The position numbers and the translations under genes are program-made. The notes beneath the pieces were generated by a model. It saw only the letters and a program-made list of their open reading frames with translations. It did no database searches and was not told the DNA's origin. From Saccharopolyspora montiporae (GTDB lineage Bacteria > Actinomycetota > Actinomycetes > Mycobacteriales > Pseudonocardiaceae), in NCBI RefSeq assembly GCF_015209505.1, contig NZ_JADEYC010000005.1:124001-188000 (forward strand): 64,000 nucleotides of DNA. The letters run 5' to 3'. Each line of letters opens with the position of its first letter. Position 1 is the first letter of the stretch. Positions 42,746-51,927 of the stretch are shown one piece after another.

Positions 42746-43195
42746 ATGAGCGGAGCTCGCGAGGGGCTCGATGTGGCGCTCGCCGAAGCCCGGGCCGGGC
42801 TGGCTGAAGGCGGGGTCCCGATCGGTGCCGCGCTGCTCGGCCCGGCAGGTGAGGTGCTCGGCCGCGGGCACAACCGCCGGGTGCAGGACGGTGATCCCTC
42901 CGCGCACGCCGAGACCGCCGCGTTCCGCGCCGCGGGTAGGCAGCGCTCCTATGCGGACACGACCATGGTCACCACGTTGTCGCCGTGCTGGTACTGCAGC
43001 GGTCTGGTGCGCCAGTTCGGCATCGGCCGCGTGGTGATCGGCGAGGCCCGCACGTTCCACGGCGGGCACGACTGGCTCACCGAGCACGGCGTGCAGGTGC
43101 AGGTGCTGGACGACGCCGAGTGCGCGCGGATCATGCACGAGTTCGTCGCGGCCCGGCCGGAACTGTGGTTCGAGGACATCGGCCGCGCCCGGTGA
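42746..43195 (+). CDS. Cytosine deaminase (yeast Fcy1 type)
   Basis: 149-aa zinc deaminase. Metal and catalytic sites are SAHAETAAF (HAE, near 53) and TLSPCWYCSG (PCxxC, near 81). Unlike tRNA adenosine deaminases, it carries the yeast cytosine deaminase-like GVPIGAALLG, GRGHNRRVQDG and the C-terminal RPELWFEDIG, which matches the RPQDWFEDIG tail of Fcy1 as I recall it. It therefore most likely deaminates free cytosine to uracil for pyrimidine salvage. ATG with GGAGG 6 nt upstream. Confidence 0.82.
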   Translation: MSGAREGLDVALAEARAGLAEGGVPIGAALLGPAGEVLGRGHNRRVQDGDPSAHAETAAFRAAGRQRSYADTTMVTTLSPCWYCSGLVRQFGIGRVVIGEARTFHGGHDWLTEHGVQVQVLDDAECARIMHEFVAARPELWFEDIGRAR

Positions 43196-43204
43196 TTCCC
43201 GGGG

Positions 43205-43240
43205 GACGGCCCCGCGGCAGGGCGTCACCGCGGGACCGTC
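43205..43240. terminator. Hairpin between cytosine deaminase and SH3-like genes
   Basis: Arms 43205-43217 and 43228-43240 pair over 13 bp with a single C-A mismatch, loop of 10 nt. It lies between convergent genes and probably terminates both. Confidence 0.65.
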
Positions 43241-43252
43241 GACCGGACGTGA

Positions 43253-43612
43253 TCAGGTGGGGCAGACCGCGTCCGGGGTCTTCTTGAGCATGTCGTTGCG
43301 CACCCACCCCTCGACGTTCGTCTCGACGTCGCGCAGGTAGGTCCACTGGGTCGTGTAGCAGTGCAGGTCGACCCGGTGCGACTTCTGGCCCTGGCCGACC
43401 GCATCGCAGTTCGGGCCGCTGCGGATGTTGGTGAAGTCGTTCTTGAACAGCTTGGCGTACTTCGACTGGTCCTTGTCCGGCATCTTCCCGGTCTCGCACC
43501 CGGCGGCCGGTGCGGCAGTCGGCACCCGCTGCTCACCCGCTGCGATTCCGGGGGCCAATGTGGACAGTGCGATTCCGGCGGCCAAGGCCAGTCCGGCGGT
43601 CATCCTGCGCAT
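43253..43612 (-). CDS. Secreted SH3-like protein, paralogue 1
   Basis: 119-aa precursor with a signal peptide (MRRMTAGLALAAGIALSTLA, cleavage near AAG at 25-27). The mature part has the motif DQSKYAKLF, then NIRSGPNC, GQGQKSHRVDLHCY, WTYLRDVETNVEGWV and a C-terminal Cys: the pattern of a bacterial SH3 (SH3b) fold. Four Cys suggest two disulfides. The role is unknown; SH3b domains often bind cell-wall peptides. RBS GAGGAGAA precedes the ATG. Confidence 0.8.
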   Translation of the reverse strand: MRRMTAGLALAAGIALSTLAPGIAAGEQRVPTAAPAAGCETGKMPDKDQSKYAKLFKNDFTNIRSGPNCDAVGQGQKSHRVDLHCYTTQWTYLRDVETNVEGWVRNDMLKKTPDAVCPT

Positions 43613-43915
43613 GGTGTTCTCCTCGGTTGTGCTTGGGTTTGCGTGCGTTGCCCGTGGTCTCGTTCCCGCAGCGTTGATCGGGACTGGGTGGGCGACGTTC
43701 GGTCCGGGTGCGAGCCGATCCGCGGGGCCCGGACGCCACCCGGGGTTCGACCGGACGCGATCAGATGGGGCAGGTCGCGTCCTCGTGCGGGAGCTCGTCG
43801 AGCATGTCGTTGCGCACCCAGCCCTCGACGTTCGTCTCGGCGTTGCGCAGGTAGGTCCACTGGGTCGTGTAGCAGTGCAGGTCGACCCGGTGCGACTTCT
43901 GGCCCTGGCCGACCG
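43331..43915. repeat. 71-nt identical block in SH3-like paralogues 1 and 2
   Basis: 43331-43401 and 43845-43915 are identical base for base (offset 514), within otherwise diverged genes. It encodes the GQG-to-WTYLR core. Local perfect identity between diverged neighbours suggests gene conversion. Confidence 0.85.
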
Positions 43916-44126
43916 GCGTGCAGTTCGGCCCGTCGAGGATCAAGGTGGAGTTCTCCTTGAACAGCTTGGCGTACTTCGAGTGGTCCCTGTCCGGCATCTT
44001 CCGGGTATCGCAGCGGACGTCCGGTGCTCTCGCGGGTTCCTCCTGAACCGCAGTCGCGATACCGGGAGCCACTGTGGACACCGCGATCCCGGTGGCCAGG
44101 GCCAGTCCGGTGGTCATCCTGCGCAT
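43761..44126 (-). CDS. Secreted SH3-like protein, paralogue 2
   Basis: 121-aa precursor, MRRMTTGLALATGIAVSTVA signal peptide, then DHSKYAKLF, GPNC, GQGQKSHRVDLHCY, WTYLRNAETNVEGWV and a final Cys. The usual RSGP is changed to ILDGP, so the ligand-facing loop may differ. The central 71 nt are identical to paralogue 1. Four Cys are kept. The frame stays open upstream, but the signal peptide fixes the ATG at 44126. Confidence 0.8.
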   Translation of the reverse strand: MRRMTTGLALATGIAVSTVAPGIATAVQEEPARAPDVRCDTRKMPDRDHSKYAKLFKENSTLILDGPNCTPVGQGQKSHRVDLHCYTTQWTYLRNAETNVEGWVRNDMLDELPHEDATCPI

Positions 44127-44241
44127 GAGCGTTCTCCTGTCGTTCGGTTGCTCGCTCGGGTGTTGCTGATCCGGACGCCGTCGTCCCGCGCCTCCGGTGG
44201 TCGCGACACGGCGTGGTGCCGCGTGCCGCAAGGTATCCCGA

Positions 44242-44589
44242 TCAGCAGTGGACGTCGGACGTGTCCTTCAGATAGCCGTTGTTCACCCATCCCTCGACTC
44301 CGGTGGACAACCGCAGGTAGGTCCAGGTGCCGGCGGTGCAGTGCAGGTCGACCTTCTGCGACGTGACGCCCTGGCCGAGCGCCTTGCAGGTGGTGCTCGG
44401 GCCGCTGCGGACGTTGACGTGGTTCGTCCTGAACAGCTTGGCGTACTTCGAGTTGTCCTTGTCCGGCTCCGTCTTGGAGCAGTTCGGTGGCGGAGGAGGT
44501 GGGGCCGGTTCGCTGGCCGCGACTCCCGGAGCCACTGTGGACAGTGCGATTCCGGCGGCCAGGGCCAGTCCGGTGGTGAACTTGCGCAT
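44242..44589 (-). CDS. Secreted SH3-like protein, paralogue 3
   Basis: 115-aa precursor with a signal peptide (MRKFTTGLALAAGIALSTVA) and a short poly-Pro linker (APPPPPPNC). The mature domain has DNSKYAKLFRTNHVNVRSGP, then GQGVTSQKVDLHC, WTYLRLSTGVEGWVNNGYL and a C-terminal Cys. It is the most divergent of the three copies but keeps all four Cys and the VRSGP motif. It is the first gene of the array in the direction of transcription. Confidence 0.8.
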   Translation of the reverse strand: MRKFTTGLALAAGIALSTVAPGVAASEPAPPPPPPNCSKTEPDKDNSKYAKLFRTNHVNVRSGPSTTCKALGQGVTSQKVDLHCTAGTWTYLRLSTGVEGWVNNGYLKDTSDVHC

Positions 44590-45055
44590 GACGTGTCCTC
44601 TCTGGTGAACGGACCCGGTGCGGCACCGGGCCGTGCTGCTGCGCCCGGTGCGTGCCGGGCAGTGATCGAGCTCGGGACGTGCGCGAGAACCGGTATGCCC
44701 GAGCAGGCCGGTGCGCTCTGCGGCTCGGCCGCTGCGGACGGGCGGTGCCGTCCCGCGTCGAGGCGGGTGAGCGCGCGATGCCTGCCGACTGGTGCTGCGC
44801 ACGGTGAGTCCCCCAGTGCCGTTGCGGAAGCGGATCCGCGTCCGGTGTCCGACGCTCCGTCCTCGGGGAGCGACCACTCGGATCTTCCGGACCCGCACCT
44901 GGGGTGACCAGGTGTTTGCGCGGATCGGAAAACACCGCGCAGCCGATGCGCTGTTCGAGTGAAACATGGGTAAGTGGTTCGATCATCCATTAGCCCGTGG
45001 CATAGTGATCCCGGACCGGCCGCGCTGCGGTCGTCGGAGCACCACTGGGGGAACG
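44590..45055. other. 466-bp intergenic stretch between SH3-like array and ArsR-type gene
   Basis: Divergent region. It must hold the promoter of the SH3-like genes (ribosome binding site AGAGAGGA just before paralogue 3 on the minus strand) and, at its right end, a promoter for the regulator gene. No protein-like frame was recognised in between. Confidence 0.6.
44978..45006 (+). promoter_or_regulatory. Possible promoter of the ArsR-type regulator
   Basis: TTCGAT (44978-44983) and CATAGT (45001-45006) are 17 bp apart in an unusually AT-rich patch. This would start transcription near 45013, downstream of the ATG at 44966, and so supports the later translation start at 45056. Confidence 0.4.
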
Positions 45056-46090
45056 TTGGTACTTCGCATCCACTTCACCGGGCAGGACCTCGCGCGGACC
45101 CGGCTGCACCGCGACCCGCACCCGATGTGGGAACTGGTGCTGAGCCTGCACGTCCTGCAGTCGGGGTCACCGCTGAACCGCCACCAGCACTGGCTGCGCG
45201 CGGCGCGGCAACGCCTCGGCTCCGCCCCGCACGCGCGTGCCGACCTGCGGCTGCTGAGCACGCTGGTGCCGCCGGCCGGTGCGTTCCCGGACTTCCTCAC
45301 CCCGGTCGACGGGACGGGACCGTTCGAAGCGCAGCTCGACGACGTGCTGTCCACCCCGCGCCCGCGCCGGCACGCGGAACTGGGGCAGGTCTTCGGCGCG
45401 CAGCGCGCTCCGGCGTGGGTGGCGGCCTTCGCCGACGGGGAGCAGGGCGCCGCCCGCGCCGTGCGCATCGCGCTGCAGCGCTACCACGAACTCGTGCTGC
45501 GGCCGCACGCCGACGAGATCGCGCGGTGCGTGCTCGCGGAACGCGAAGCCCGGGTGCGCAGCCTGTGCACCGGCGGGGCAGAAGGCCTGCTCGCCAGCCT
45601 GCCCGGCTGCATGCGCTGGGAACCGCCGGTGCTGGTCGCCGACTACCCGGGTCCGGACCGGGACCTGCACCTGCGCGGGCGCGGGATCACCCTGATCCCC
45701 TCGTACTTCTGCCACGGCAAACCCGTCGGGTTCGTCGACGCCGAACTGCCGCCGGTGCTGGTCTACCCGGTCGGCGCCGATGTGGTCCCGGAACGCGCCG
45801 CCGTCGAGCTCGGTGTCCTCGTCGGGCCCACCCGGGCTCAGGTGCTGCGCGAGCTGCGCGCGACCCGGTCCACCTCGGAACTGGCGCGGCGCGTGGGGAT
45901 CTCGGTCGGGGCGGCCAGCAAGCACGCGGCCGTGCTGCGCAGCGCGGGACTCGTGCACAGCGTGCGGGAGCGCAACACCGTGCTGCACGGGCTCACCGGC
46001 CGCGGTGTGACCGTGGTGTCCGGCCATCCGCCCGCGGAGTCGCCGCTCGGTGAACTCCACCCGGGCGGCCTGGTGCCGTCGGCCGGGTGA
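45056..46090 (+). CDS. ArsR-type winged-helix transcriptional regulator
   Basis: 344-aa regulator. The N-terminal two thirds form a helical domain of unknown ligand typical of actinobacterial ArsR-like proteins (LRIHFTGQDLARTRLHRDPHP is the usual opening; PMWELVLSLHVLQ, SPLNRHQHWLR follow). The winged helix is near the C-terminus: STSELARRVGISVGAASKHA with the recognition helix, then VLRSAGLVHSVRERNTVLHG. The start is uncertain: TTG 45056 gives the family N-terminus, while ATG 44966 adds 30 residues. The target is unknown; the divergent SH3-like genes or downstream osmC are candidates. Confidence 0.78.
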   Translation: MVLRIHFTGQDLARTRLHRDPHPMWELVLSLHVLQSGSPLNRHQHWLRAARQRLGSAPHARADLRLLSTLVPPAGAFPDFLTPVDGTGPFEAQLDDVLSTPRPRRHAELGQVFGAQRAPAWVAAFADGEQGAARAVRIALQRYHELVLRPHADEIARCVLAEREARVRSLCTGGAEGLLASLPGCMRWEPPVLVADYPGPDRDLHLRGRGITLIPSYFCHGKPVGFVDAELPPVLVYPVGADVVPERAAVELGVLVGPTRAQVLRELRATRSTSELARRVGISVGAASKHAAVLRSAGLVHSVRERNTVLHGLTGRGVTVVSGHPPAESPLGELHPGGLVPSAG

Positions 46091-46161
46091 GCCGGGGAAC
46101 AAAAACGTTGCACCACTGGTTGCCCGGGTGTCCCAGGCACCCGAGAACCAGGCGGTGGCAG

Positions 46162-46575
46162 ATGTCGTCCACACCGATCGAAGTCGCCCGCACCGGCGAA
46201 CACACCTTCACCGCGACCAATCCGCGCGGCGCGCAGGTCGCCATCGGTAGGGACGGCGCACCGGGGGCTTTCACCCCGGGTGAGCTGCTGCTGGCGGCCA
46301 TCGCCGGATGCTCCGCCGTGACGAGCGAGAACCTGCTGGTCCGCCGGATCGGCGAGGACGCCCCGCTGCGGGTGCGCGCGGACCGCAGCACGGATCCGGC
46401 CGACCCGAACCGCTTCGCGTCCGTGCAGGTCACCTTCGACGTCGACCTGGACCAGGTGGATCCGGAGCAGCGCGTGAAGCTGTCCGAGGCCGTGCAGCGC
46501 GCCGTCGAACGGTCCTGCACGGTGAGCCGCTCGGTGGAATCCGGCACGCCGGTCGAACTGGAACCGCCGCGCTGA
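46162..46575 (+). CDS. OsmC family peroxiredoxin-like protein
   Basis: 137-aa OsmC/Ohr-type thiol peroxidase. The two redox Cys are in LLLAAIAGCSAVT (near 47) and ERSCTVSRSVESGTPVE (near 116). The domain is complete, IEVARTGEHTFTATNPRGAQ at the start. The ATG at 46162 is preceded by AGGCGGTGGCAG, a weak SD; the longer frame from 46087 is not OsmC-like. It probably detoxifies organic hydroperoxides. It follows the regulator by 71 bp and may be its target. Confidence 0.85.
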   Translation: MSSTPIEVARTGEHTFTATNPRGAQVAIGRDGAPGAFTPGELLLAAIAGCSAVTSENLLVRRIGEDAPLRVRADRSTDPADPNRFASVQVTFDVDLDQVDPEQRVKLSEAVQRAVERSCTVSRSVESGTPVELEPPR

Positions 46576-46663
46576 CACCGGGATCCGCACCGCCGCTCGG
46601 TGGGGCCGACCGCACCGCGTCGTAGGGTGCACGGGCACATCGAGCGGCGAGGAGGCACACCGA

Positions 46664-48058
46664 GTGGAGCAGGACACCGGGGCGGCGGCACCGTCCGGGC
46701 TGCGCAGGGATCTCCGCGGTCGGCACGTCGGCATGATCGCCATCGGCGGCGCCGTCGGGACCGGGTTGTTCCTCGGATCCGGGCTGGCCATCAACATCGC
46801 CGGGCCCGCGGTGGTCATCGCCTACGCGGTGGCCGCGTTCGCCGCGCTGGCACTGGCCTTCGCGCTCGCGGAGATGGTGGCGGTGCATCCGGAAGCGGGC
46901 GGGTTCGGCGCGGTCGCGCAGCGCTACCTCGGCGGTCTGGCGGGTTTCGTGTCCCGCTGGATCTACTTCGCCGCCCAGGTGGTCAACGTCGGCAGCGAGG
47001 TCATCGCAGCGGGGCTGTACATGCAGTTCTGGTACCCGCAGCTGCCGCTGTGGATCCCGGTCGTCGCGTTCTCGGTGATCATGCTCGCGGTGAACCTCGC
47101 CGCGGTGCGGTTCTTCGGCGAGTTCGAGTACTGGTTCGCGATGATCAAGGTCGTCACGATCGTCGTGTTCATCGGGCTCGGGATCTTCTACATCGTCTTC
47201 GGCCTGCCGGGCAGCGAACCGGCCGGGGTCGGCGCGCTGACCGAGCACGGCGGTTTCCTGCCCAACGGCATCGGCGCGGTCTGGCTGGCGCTGACCGTGG
47301 TGACCTTCTCCTACCTGGGCACCGAGGCCGTGTCCATGACGGCCGCCGAATCCCGCAATCCCGCCCGCGACGTCCCGCGCGCCGCGCGCACGATGGTGCT
47401 GCGCCTCGGGCTGTTCTACGTGCTGGGCATGCTGGTGGTCGTCTCGATCCTGCCGTGGAACCAGGTCTCGACGGCCGAGGAGGTCACCGAGAGCCCGTTC
47501 GTGCGGCTGTTCGATCTGGCGGGCGTGCCCGCGGCGGCCGGGGTGATGAACTTCGTGGTGCTCACCGCGGCGCTGTCCGCGATGAACACGAACCTCTACC
47601 TCACGGCGCGGATGACGCATTCGCTGGCCGCGGACGGTTACGCGCCGCGCTGGTTCGCGCGGATCGGGCGCAACGGTGTCCCGCAGCGCGCGCTGCTGCT
47701 GTCGGCGGCCGGGCTCGTGCTGGCCGCGGTGCTCGCGGTCGTCGCCGAGGACACCGCGTTCCCGCTGCTCATCGGCCTGGCGCTGTTCGGCGCGCTGGTG
47801 GTGTGGGTGCTCATCTTCGCCAGCCACGTGGTGTTCCGGCGCAGCCGCGCCCGCGCAGGGCTGGACCCGGCCCCGGTGCGGCTGCGCGGCGCTCCGGCGA
47901 CCACGGTGCTGGCGGGCGGCTTCTTCGTGGCGGTGCTGCTGTCCACGCCGTTCACCGAGCAGTTCAGCACCGCGTGGAAGGCGGGCGTCCCGTTCCTGGC
48001 CGTGCTCTGCGTCGCTTATTACCTCGTACAGCGCCGCCGGGCCCGCGAGGTCGGCTGA
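46664..48058 (+). CDS. APC family amino acid permease
   Basis: 464-aa transporter with about 12 TM helices. The N-terminal signature [20 protein letters not shown], the [15 protein letters not shown] segment, and the long conserved [24 protein letters not shown] region (split near residues 220-243) identify the AAT-like subfamily (GabP/ProY/CycA group). The exact substrate is not deducible. GTG start with GCGAGGAGGC upstream. Confidence 0.88.
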   Translation: MEQDTGAAAPSGLRRDLRGRHVGMIAIGGAVGTGLFLGSGLAINIAGPAVVIAYAVAAFAALALAFALAEMVAVHPEAGGFGAVAQRYLGGLAGFVSRWIYFAAQVVNVGSEVIAAGLYMQFWYPQLPLWIPVVAFSVIMLAVNLAAVRFFGEFEYWFAMIKVVTIVVFIGLGIFYIVFGLPGSEPAGVGALTEHGGFLPNGIGAVWLALTVVTFSYLGTEAVSMTAAESRNPARDVPRAARTMVLRLGLFYVLGMLVVVSILPWNQVSTAEEVTESPFVRLFDLAGVPAAAGVMNFVVLTAALSAMNTNLYLTARMTHSLAADGYAPRWFARIGRNGVPQRALLLSAAGLVLAAVLAVVAEDTAFPLLIGLALFGALVVWVLIFASHVVFRRSRARAGLDPAPVRLRGAPATTVLAGGFFVAVLLSTPFTEQFSTAWKAGVPFLAVLCVAYYLVQRRRAREVG

Positions 48059-48131
48059 CCCGGCCCGTCCCTCGACCGTCCGGGTGAGATCGGGGGTGCG
48101 ACCGGCGCGGCGGCCGCGCCACGCCGGGTCT

Positions 48132-48137
48132 TACACT
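48132..48137 (+). promoter_or_regulatory. -10 box of probable leaderless rpe mRNA
   Basis: TACACT is followed by exactly 6 nt (CCCGAT) and the GTG start of rpe. No SD is possible. This spacing is typical for leaderless actinobacterial transcripts and marks the start of the rpe-rib transcript. Confidence 0.65.
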
Positions 48138-48143
48138 CCCGAT

Positions 48144-48839
48144 GTGTCGAACCAGCCGATGATCGCGCCCTCCATCCTGTCCGCAGACTTCGCCCACTTG
48201 GCCGATGAGATCGCCGCCGTGGACGGCGAACCCGGCACCCGGGCGGACTGGTTGCACGTCGACGTGATGGACGCGCACTTCGTGCCGAACCTGACCCTCG
48301 GGCTGCCGGTGGTGGAGTCGCTGCTCAAGACCAGCGACATCCCGATGGACTGCCACCTGATGATCGAGAACCCGGACCACTGGGCCATCGGTTACGCCGA
48401 AGCCGGCGCGCACAACGTCACGGTGCACGCGGAGGCGGCCAAGGACCCGGTCGCCATCGCCAAGGACCTCAAGGCCGCCGGCGCGAAGGCGGGCCTGTCC
48501 ATCAAGCCCGGTACGCCGCTGGAGCCCAACGTCGACGTGCTCAAGCACTACGACACGCTGCTGGTGATGTCGGTGGAACCGGGCTTCGGCGGCCAGAAGT
48601 TCATCACCGAGGTGCTGGACAAGGCTCGCACCGCGCGCGACCTGGTCGACACCGGGCACCTCAAGCTGCTGGTGGAGATCGACGGCGGCATCAACGCGGA
48701 CACCATCGAACAGGCCGCCGAGGCCGGGGTGGACTGCTTCGTGGCCGGGTCGGCCGTGTACAACGCCGAGGATCCGGCCCGCGCGGTCGAGGCTCTGCGC
48801 GGGCAGGCCGCACCCGGTTTCGCGCACGCTCGCCGGTGA
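48144..48839 (+). CDS. rpe: Ribulose-phosphate 3-epimerase
   Basis: 231-aa TIM-barrel metalloenzyme of the pentose phosphate pathway. [17 protein letters not shown] at the N-terminus, the metal-binding [18 protein letters not shown] and [22 protein letters not shown] near 144, and [20 protein letters not shown] with the catalytic Asp are all present. The GTG start at 48144 directly follows a TACACT box. It leads into the riboflavin genes, whose substrate ribulose 5-phosphate it shares. Confidence 0.95.
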   Translation: MSNQPMIAPSILSADFAHLADEIAAVDGEPGTRADWLHVDVMDAHFVPNLTLGLPVVESLLKTSDIPMDCHLMIENPDHWAIGYAEAGAHNVTVHAEAAKDPVAIAKDLKAAGAKAGLSIKPGTPLEPNVDVLKHYDTLLVMSVEPGFGGQKFITEVLDKARTARDLVDTGHLKLLVEIDGGINADTIEQAAEAGVDCFVAGSAVYNAEDPARAVEALRGQAAPGFAHARR

Positions 48840-48855
48840 CGAGTCCCCGCGCGCG

Positions 48856-49890
48856 ATGAGCTCCGAGAACGGCTCCGCCGAGGAAACGGCCATGCGCACC
48901 GCGCTGGCCGCCGCGGAGGAAGTCGTGGGCACCACCAGCCCCAACCCGCCGGTCGGCTGCGTCGTGCTCGACGCGGGCGGTGCGGTGGTCGGGACCGGTG
49001 CCACGCAGCCGCCGGGCGGTCCGCACGCCGAGGTCGTGGCGCTGTGCGCGGCCGGTGAGCGCGCGGCGGGCGGAACCGCGGTGGTGACCCTGGAGCCGTG
49101 CGGGCACACCGGGCGCACGCCGCCGTGCTCGGATGCGTTGCGCGCGGCGGGAATCGCGCGGGTGGTCTACGCGGTGTCCGACCGGAACCCCGCCGCGGCG
49201 GGCGGGGCGCGGCAGCTGTCCGACGCCGGGGTGCAGGTGCGCGGCGGAGTGCTGGCCGACGAGGTCGCCGCCGGGCCGCTCCGCTCCTGGCTGCACGCCG
49301 CTCGCACCGGACGTCCGCACGTGACCTGGAAGTACGCGGCGTCGCTGGACGGGCGTTCGGCCGCTGAGGACGGCACCAGCCGATGGATCAGCTCGGCCGA
49401 GTCCCGCGCCGAGGTGCACCGGGTGCGGGCGCGGGCCGATGCGGTCGTCGCCGGGACCGGCACGGTGCTGGCCGACGATCCGCGGCTGACCGCGCGCACC
49501 CCGGACGGCGGGCTCGCCGCGCATCAGCCGCTGCGCGTGGTGGTGGGTGACCGGGCGGTCCCGTCCGGGGCGCAGGTGTTCGACGACGCCGCGCCGACGG
49601 TGCGGATCCCCGGCCACGACCCGGCCGCGGTGCTCGCCGAGCTGGCCGAACGGGGCGTGGTCGAGGTGCTGCTGGAGGGCGGGCCGACGCTGGCCGGGGC
49701 CTTCGCGGCCGCCGGGTGCATCGACCGGGTGCTGGCCTACGTGGCGCCGGTGCTGCTCGGCTCCGGCACCGCTGCGCTGGGATACGCCGGAGTGGGAAGC
49801 ATCTCGCAGGCGTGGCGGTTGCACGTGGAGGAGACGACGATGTGCGGCCCGGACGTGCGGATCAGCGCAGTTCCGGTCCCGCGGTCGTGA
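48856..49890 (+). CDS. ribD: Bifunctional riboflavin deaminase/reductase RibD
   Basis: 344-aa two-domain enzyme. The N-terminal deaminase domain (about 10-150) has zinc-binding PHAEV (near 57) and EPCGHTGRTPPC (near 81). The C-terminal reductase domain (about 155-340) has KYAASLDGRSAAEDGTSRWI and LLEGGPTLAGAF. It carries out steps two and three of riboflavin synthesis. It starts 16 bp after rpe. Confidence 0.95.
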   Translation: MSSENGSAEETAMRTALAAAEEVVGTTSPNPPVGCVVLDAGGAVVGTGATQPPGGPHAEVVALCAAGERAAGGTAVVTLEPCGHTGRTPPCSDALRAAGIARVVYAVSDRNPAAAGGARQLSDAGVQVRGGVLADEVAAGPLRSWLHAARTGRPHVTWKYAASLDGRSAAEDGTSRWISSAESRAEVHRVRARADAVVAGTGTVLADDPRLTARTPDGGLAAHQPLRVVVGDRAVPSGAQVFDDAAPTVRIPGHDPAAVLAELAERGVVEVLLEGGPTLAGAFAAAGCIDRVLAYVAPVLLGSGTAALGYAGVGSISQAWRLHVEETTMCGPDVRISAVPVPRS

Positions 49891-49937
49891 TCGCGGGCCG
49901 AACCCGCCGCTGCGGCGGGGTCGACGACTGAGGAGGC

Positions 49938-50585
49938 ATGGGGTTGTTCACCGGGATCGTCGAGGAACTGGGCACCGTCACCGCGGTGGAGGAGCTGGAC
50001 GACGGCAGCAGGCTCACCATCCGCGGACCCGTGGTCACCTCGGATGCGAAGCACGGGGACTCGATCGCGGTCAACGGGGTGTGCCTGACCGTGCTGACCG
50101 CCGAGGACGGGGTGTTCGCGGTGGACGTGGTCGCCGAGACGCTGCGCTCCTCGGCGCTGCGGGCGGTGGCCGTCGGGGACCGGGTGAACCTGGAGCGCGC
50201 CATGGCGCTCGGCGACCGGCTCGGCGGGCACATCGTGCAGGGCCACGTGGACGGCACGGGAGTGCTGCGCGGCGCGGCCGAAGGCGGGCTGACCCGGTTC
50301 GAGATCCCCGGACGCCTGTCCCACTATCTGGTGGAGAAGGGCTCCATCACGATCGATGGGGTATCACTGACCGTGGTCGAGGCGGGGGAACGGGACATCA
50401 GCGTCGCGCTGATCCCGACCACTCTCGACCTCACCACGTTGGGTCTGCGGTCCGCAGGTGACGAGGTCAACATCGAAGTGGATGTGCTGGCCAAACACCT
50501 GGAGCGGCTCGCGGCCGCACAATTGTCCGGACGGAGTCGCGATGGGCGGGACCGTTCGGAGGACAATGGCGACCAGGTGCGGTGA
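49938..50585 (+). CDS. ribE: Riboflavin synthase alpha chain
   Basis: 215-aa trimeric enzyme that dismutates lumazine to riboflavin. It has two homologous beta-barrels: [12 protein letters not shown] at the start with GVCLTVL and [11 protein letters not shown], and the second barrel with [13 protein letters not shown] and [16 protein letters not shown] preceded by GAGGAGG. A 7-bp hairpin (49903-49919) lies just upstream. Confidence 0.95.
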   Translation: MGLFTGIVEELGTVTAVEELDDGSRLTIRGPVVTSDAKHGDSIAVNGVCLTVLTAEDGVFAVDVVAETLRSSALRAVAVGDRVNLERAMALGDRLGGHIVQGHVDGTGVLRGAAEGGLTRFEIPGRLSHYLVEKGSITIDGVSLTVVEAGERDISVALIPTTLDLTTLGLRSAGDEVNIEVDVLAKHLERLAAAQLSGRSRDGRDRSEDNGDQVR

Positions 50586-50625
50586 TCTGGGAGCAGGTGG
50601 CCCCCGAAGTGTGGGCCGGGTAGAG

Positions 50626-51927
50626 ATGGGCGATGACGCTGTGAGTACGGAGCGGTTCGACAGCATCGAGCGGGCACTGGCCGACATCGCGGCCGGCCGC
50701 CCGGTGGTCGTGGTCGACGACGAGGACCGGGAGAACGAGGGCGACCTCATCTTCGCGGCGGAGAAGGCGACCCCGGAGCTGGTGGCCTTCATGGTCCGCT
50801 ACACCTCGGGCTATATCTGCGTGGCGCTCACCGGTGCGGACTGCGACCGGCTCGACCTCCCGCCGATGTACCACTGGAACCAGGACCGCAAGGGCACCGC
50901 CTACACCGTCACGGTCGACGCGGCCGAGGGCGTGTCCACCGGGATCTCGGCGGCGGATCGGGCGCGCACGCTGGCCGTGCTGGCCTCGCCGGAATCGGTG
51001 CCCGACGACCTGACCAGGCCCGGGCACGTGGTTCCGCTGCGGGCGCGCGACGGCGGTGTGCTGCGCCGCCCCGGGCACACCGAGGCGGCCGTGGACCTGT
51101 CCCGGCTGGCGGGGCTCACCGAGGCCGGCGCGCTGTGCGAGGTGGTCAGCCAGAAGTCCGAAGGCGACATGGCCCGGCGCGACGAGCTGGAAGTCTTCGC
51201 CGAGGAGCACGACCTGGCGATCATCACCATCGCCGACCTGATCAGCTACCGCCGCCGGTTCGAGAAGCAGGTCGTGCGGGTCGCCGAGGCCCGCATCCCC
51301 ACTGCGCACGGCACGTTCCGCACGGTCGGCTACGACAGCAAGATCGACGGCATCGAGCACCTCGCCCTGGTCTACGGCGACATCGGCGACGGCGAGGACA
51401 TCCTGGTGCGGGTGCACTCCGAATGCCTCACCGGTGACGTGCTCGGTTCGATGCGCTGCGACTGCGGGCCGCAGCTGGACGCGGCCATGGCCAAGGTGGC
51501 CGAGGCCGGCCGCGGTGTGGTGCTGTACATGCGCGGGCACGAGGGCCGCGGTATCGGCCTCATGCACAAGTTGCAGGCGTACCAGCTGCAGGACAGCGGC
51601 GCCGACACGGTGGAGGCCAACGTCGCCCTGGGCATGCCGGTGGACGGGCGCGATTACGGGCAGGGCGCGCAGATCCTGTGCGACCTCGGGATCAAGTCGA
51701 TGCGGCTGCTCACCAACAACCCCGCCAAGCGGGTCGGGCTGGAGGGCTACGGCCTGCAGATCGTCGGCCGCGAACCGCTGCCGATCCGGCCGAATCCGGA
51801 GAACATCCGGTACCTGCGGACCAAGCGCGACCGGATGGGGCACGACCTGGACAATCTGGACGACGGAGAGGACTCGTCGATCAACGGCGAGGCCGGTGTC
51901 GACGGTGGATCCGGAGTGACGGCATGA
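50626..51927 (+). CDS. ribBA: Bifunctional DHBP synthase / GTP cyclohydrolase II RibBA
   Basis: 433-aa fusion. The N-terminal DHBP synthase domain (about 1-210) has [19 protein letters not shown] (near 28-46), [10 protein letters not shown] and [11 protein letters not shown]. The C-terminal GTP cyclohydrolase II domain (about 215-405) has the zinc Cys in [20 protein letters not shown] and the catalytic [10 protein letters not shown]. It makes both entry substrates of riboflavin. ATG 50626 or GTG 50641 are possible starts. It overlaps ribH (ATGA). Confidence 0.95.
   Translation: MGDDAVSTERFDSIERALADIAAGRPVVVVDDEDRENEGDLIFAAEKATPELVAFMVRYTSGYICVALTGADCDRLDLPPMYHWNQDRKGTAYTVTVDAAEGVSTGISAADRARTLAVLASPESVPDDLTRPGHVVPLRARDGGVLRRPGHTEAAVDLSRLAGLTEAGALCEVVSQKSEGDMARRDELEVFAEEHDLAIITIADLISYRRRFEKQVVRVAEARIPTAHGTFRTVGYDSKIDGIEHLALVYGDIGDGEDILVRVHSECLTGDVLGSMRCDCGPQLDAAMAKVAEAGRGVVLYMRGHEGRGIGLMHKLQAYQLQDSGADTVEANVALGMPVDGRDYGQGAQILCDLGIKSMRLLTNNPAKRVGLEGYGLQIVGREPLPIRPNPENIRYLRTKRDRMGHDLDNLDDGEDSSINGEAGVDGGSGVTA

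Noticed and set aside
44114-44990. Long alternative frames over SH3-like paralogue 3 and the divergent region
   Set aside because: The frame with a signal peptide and four Cys is clearly the gene; the others are shadow frames.
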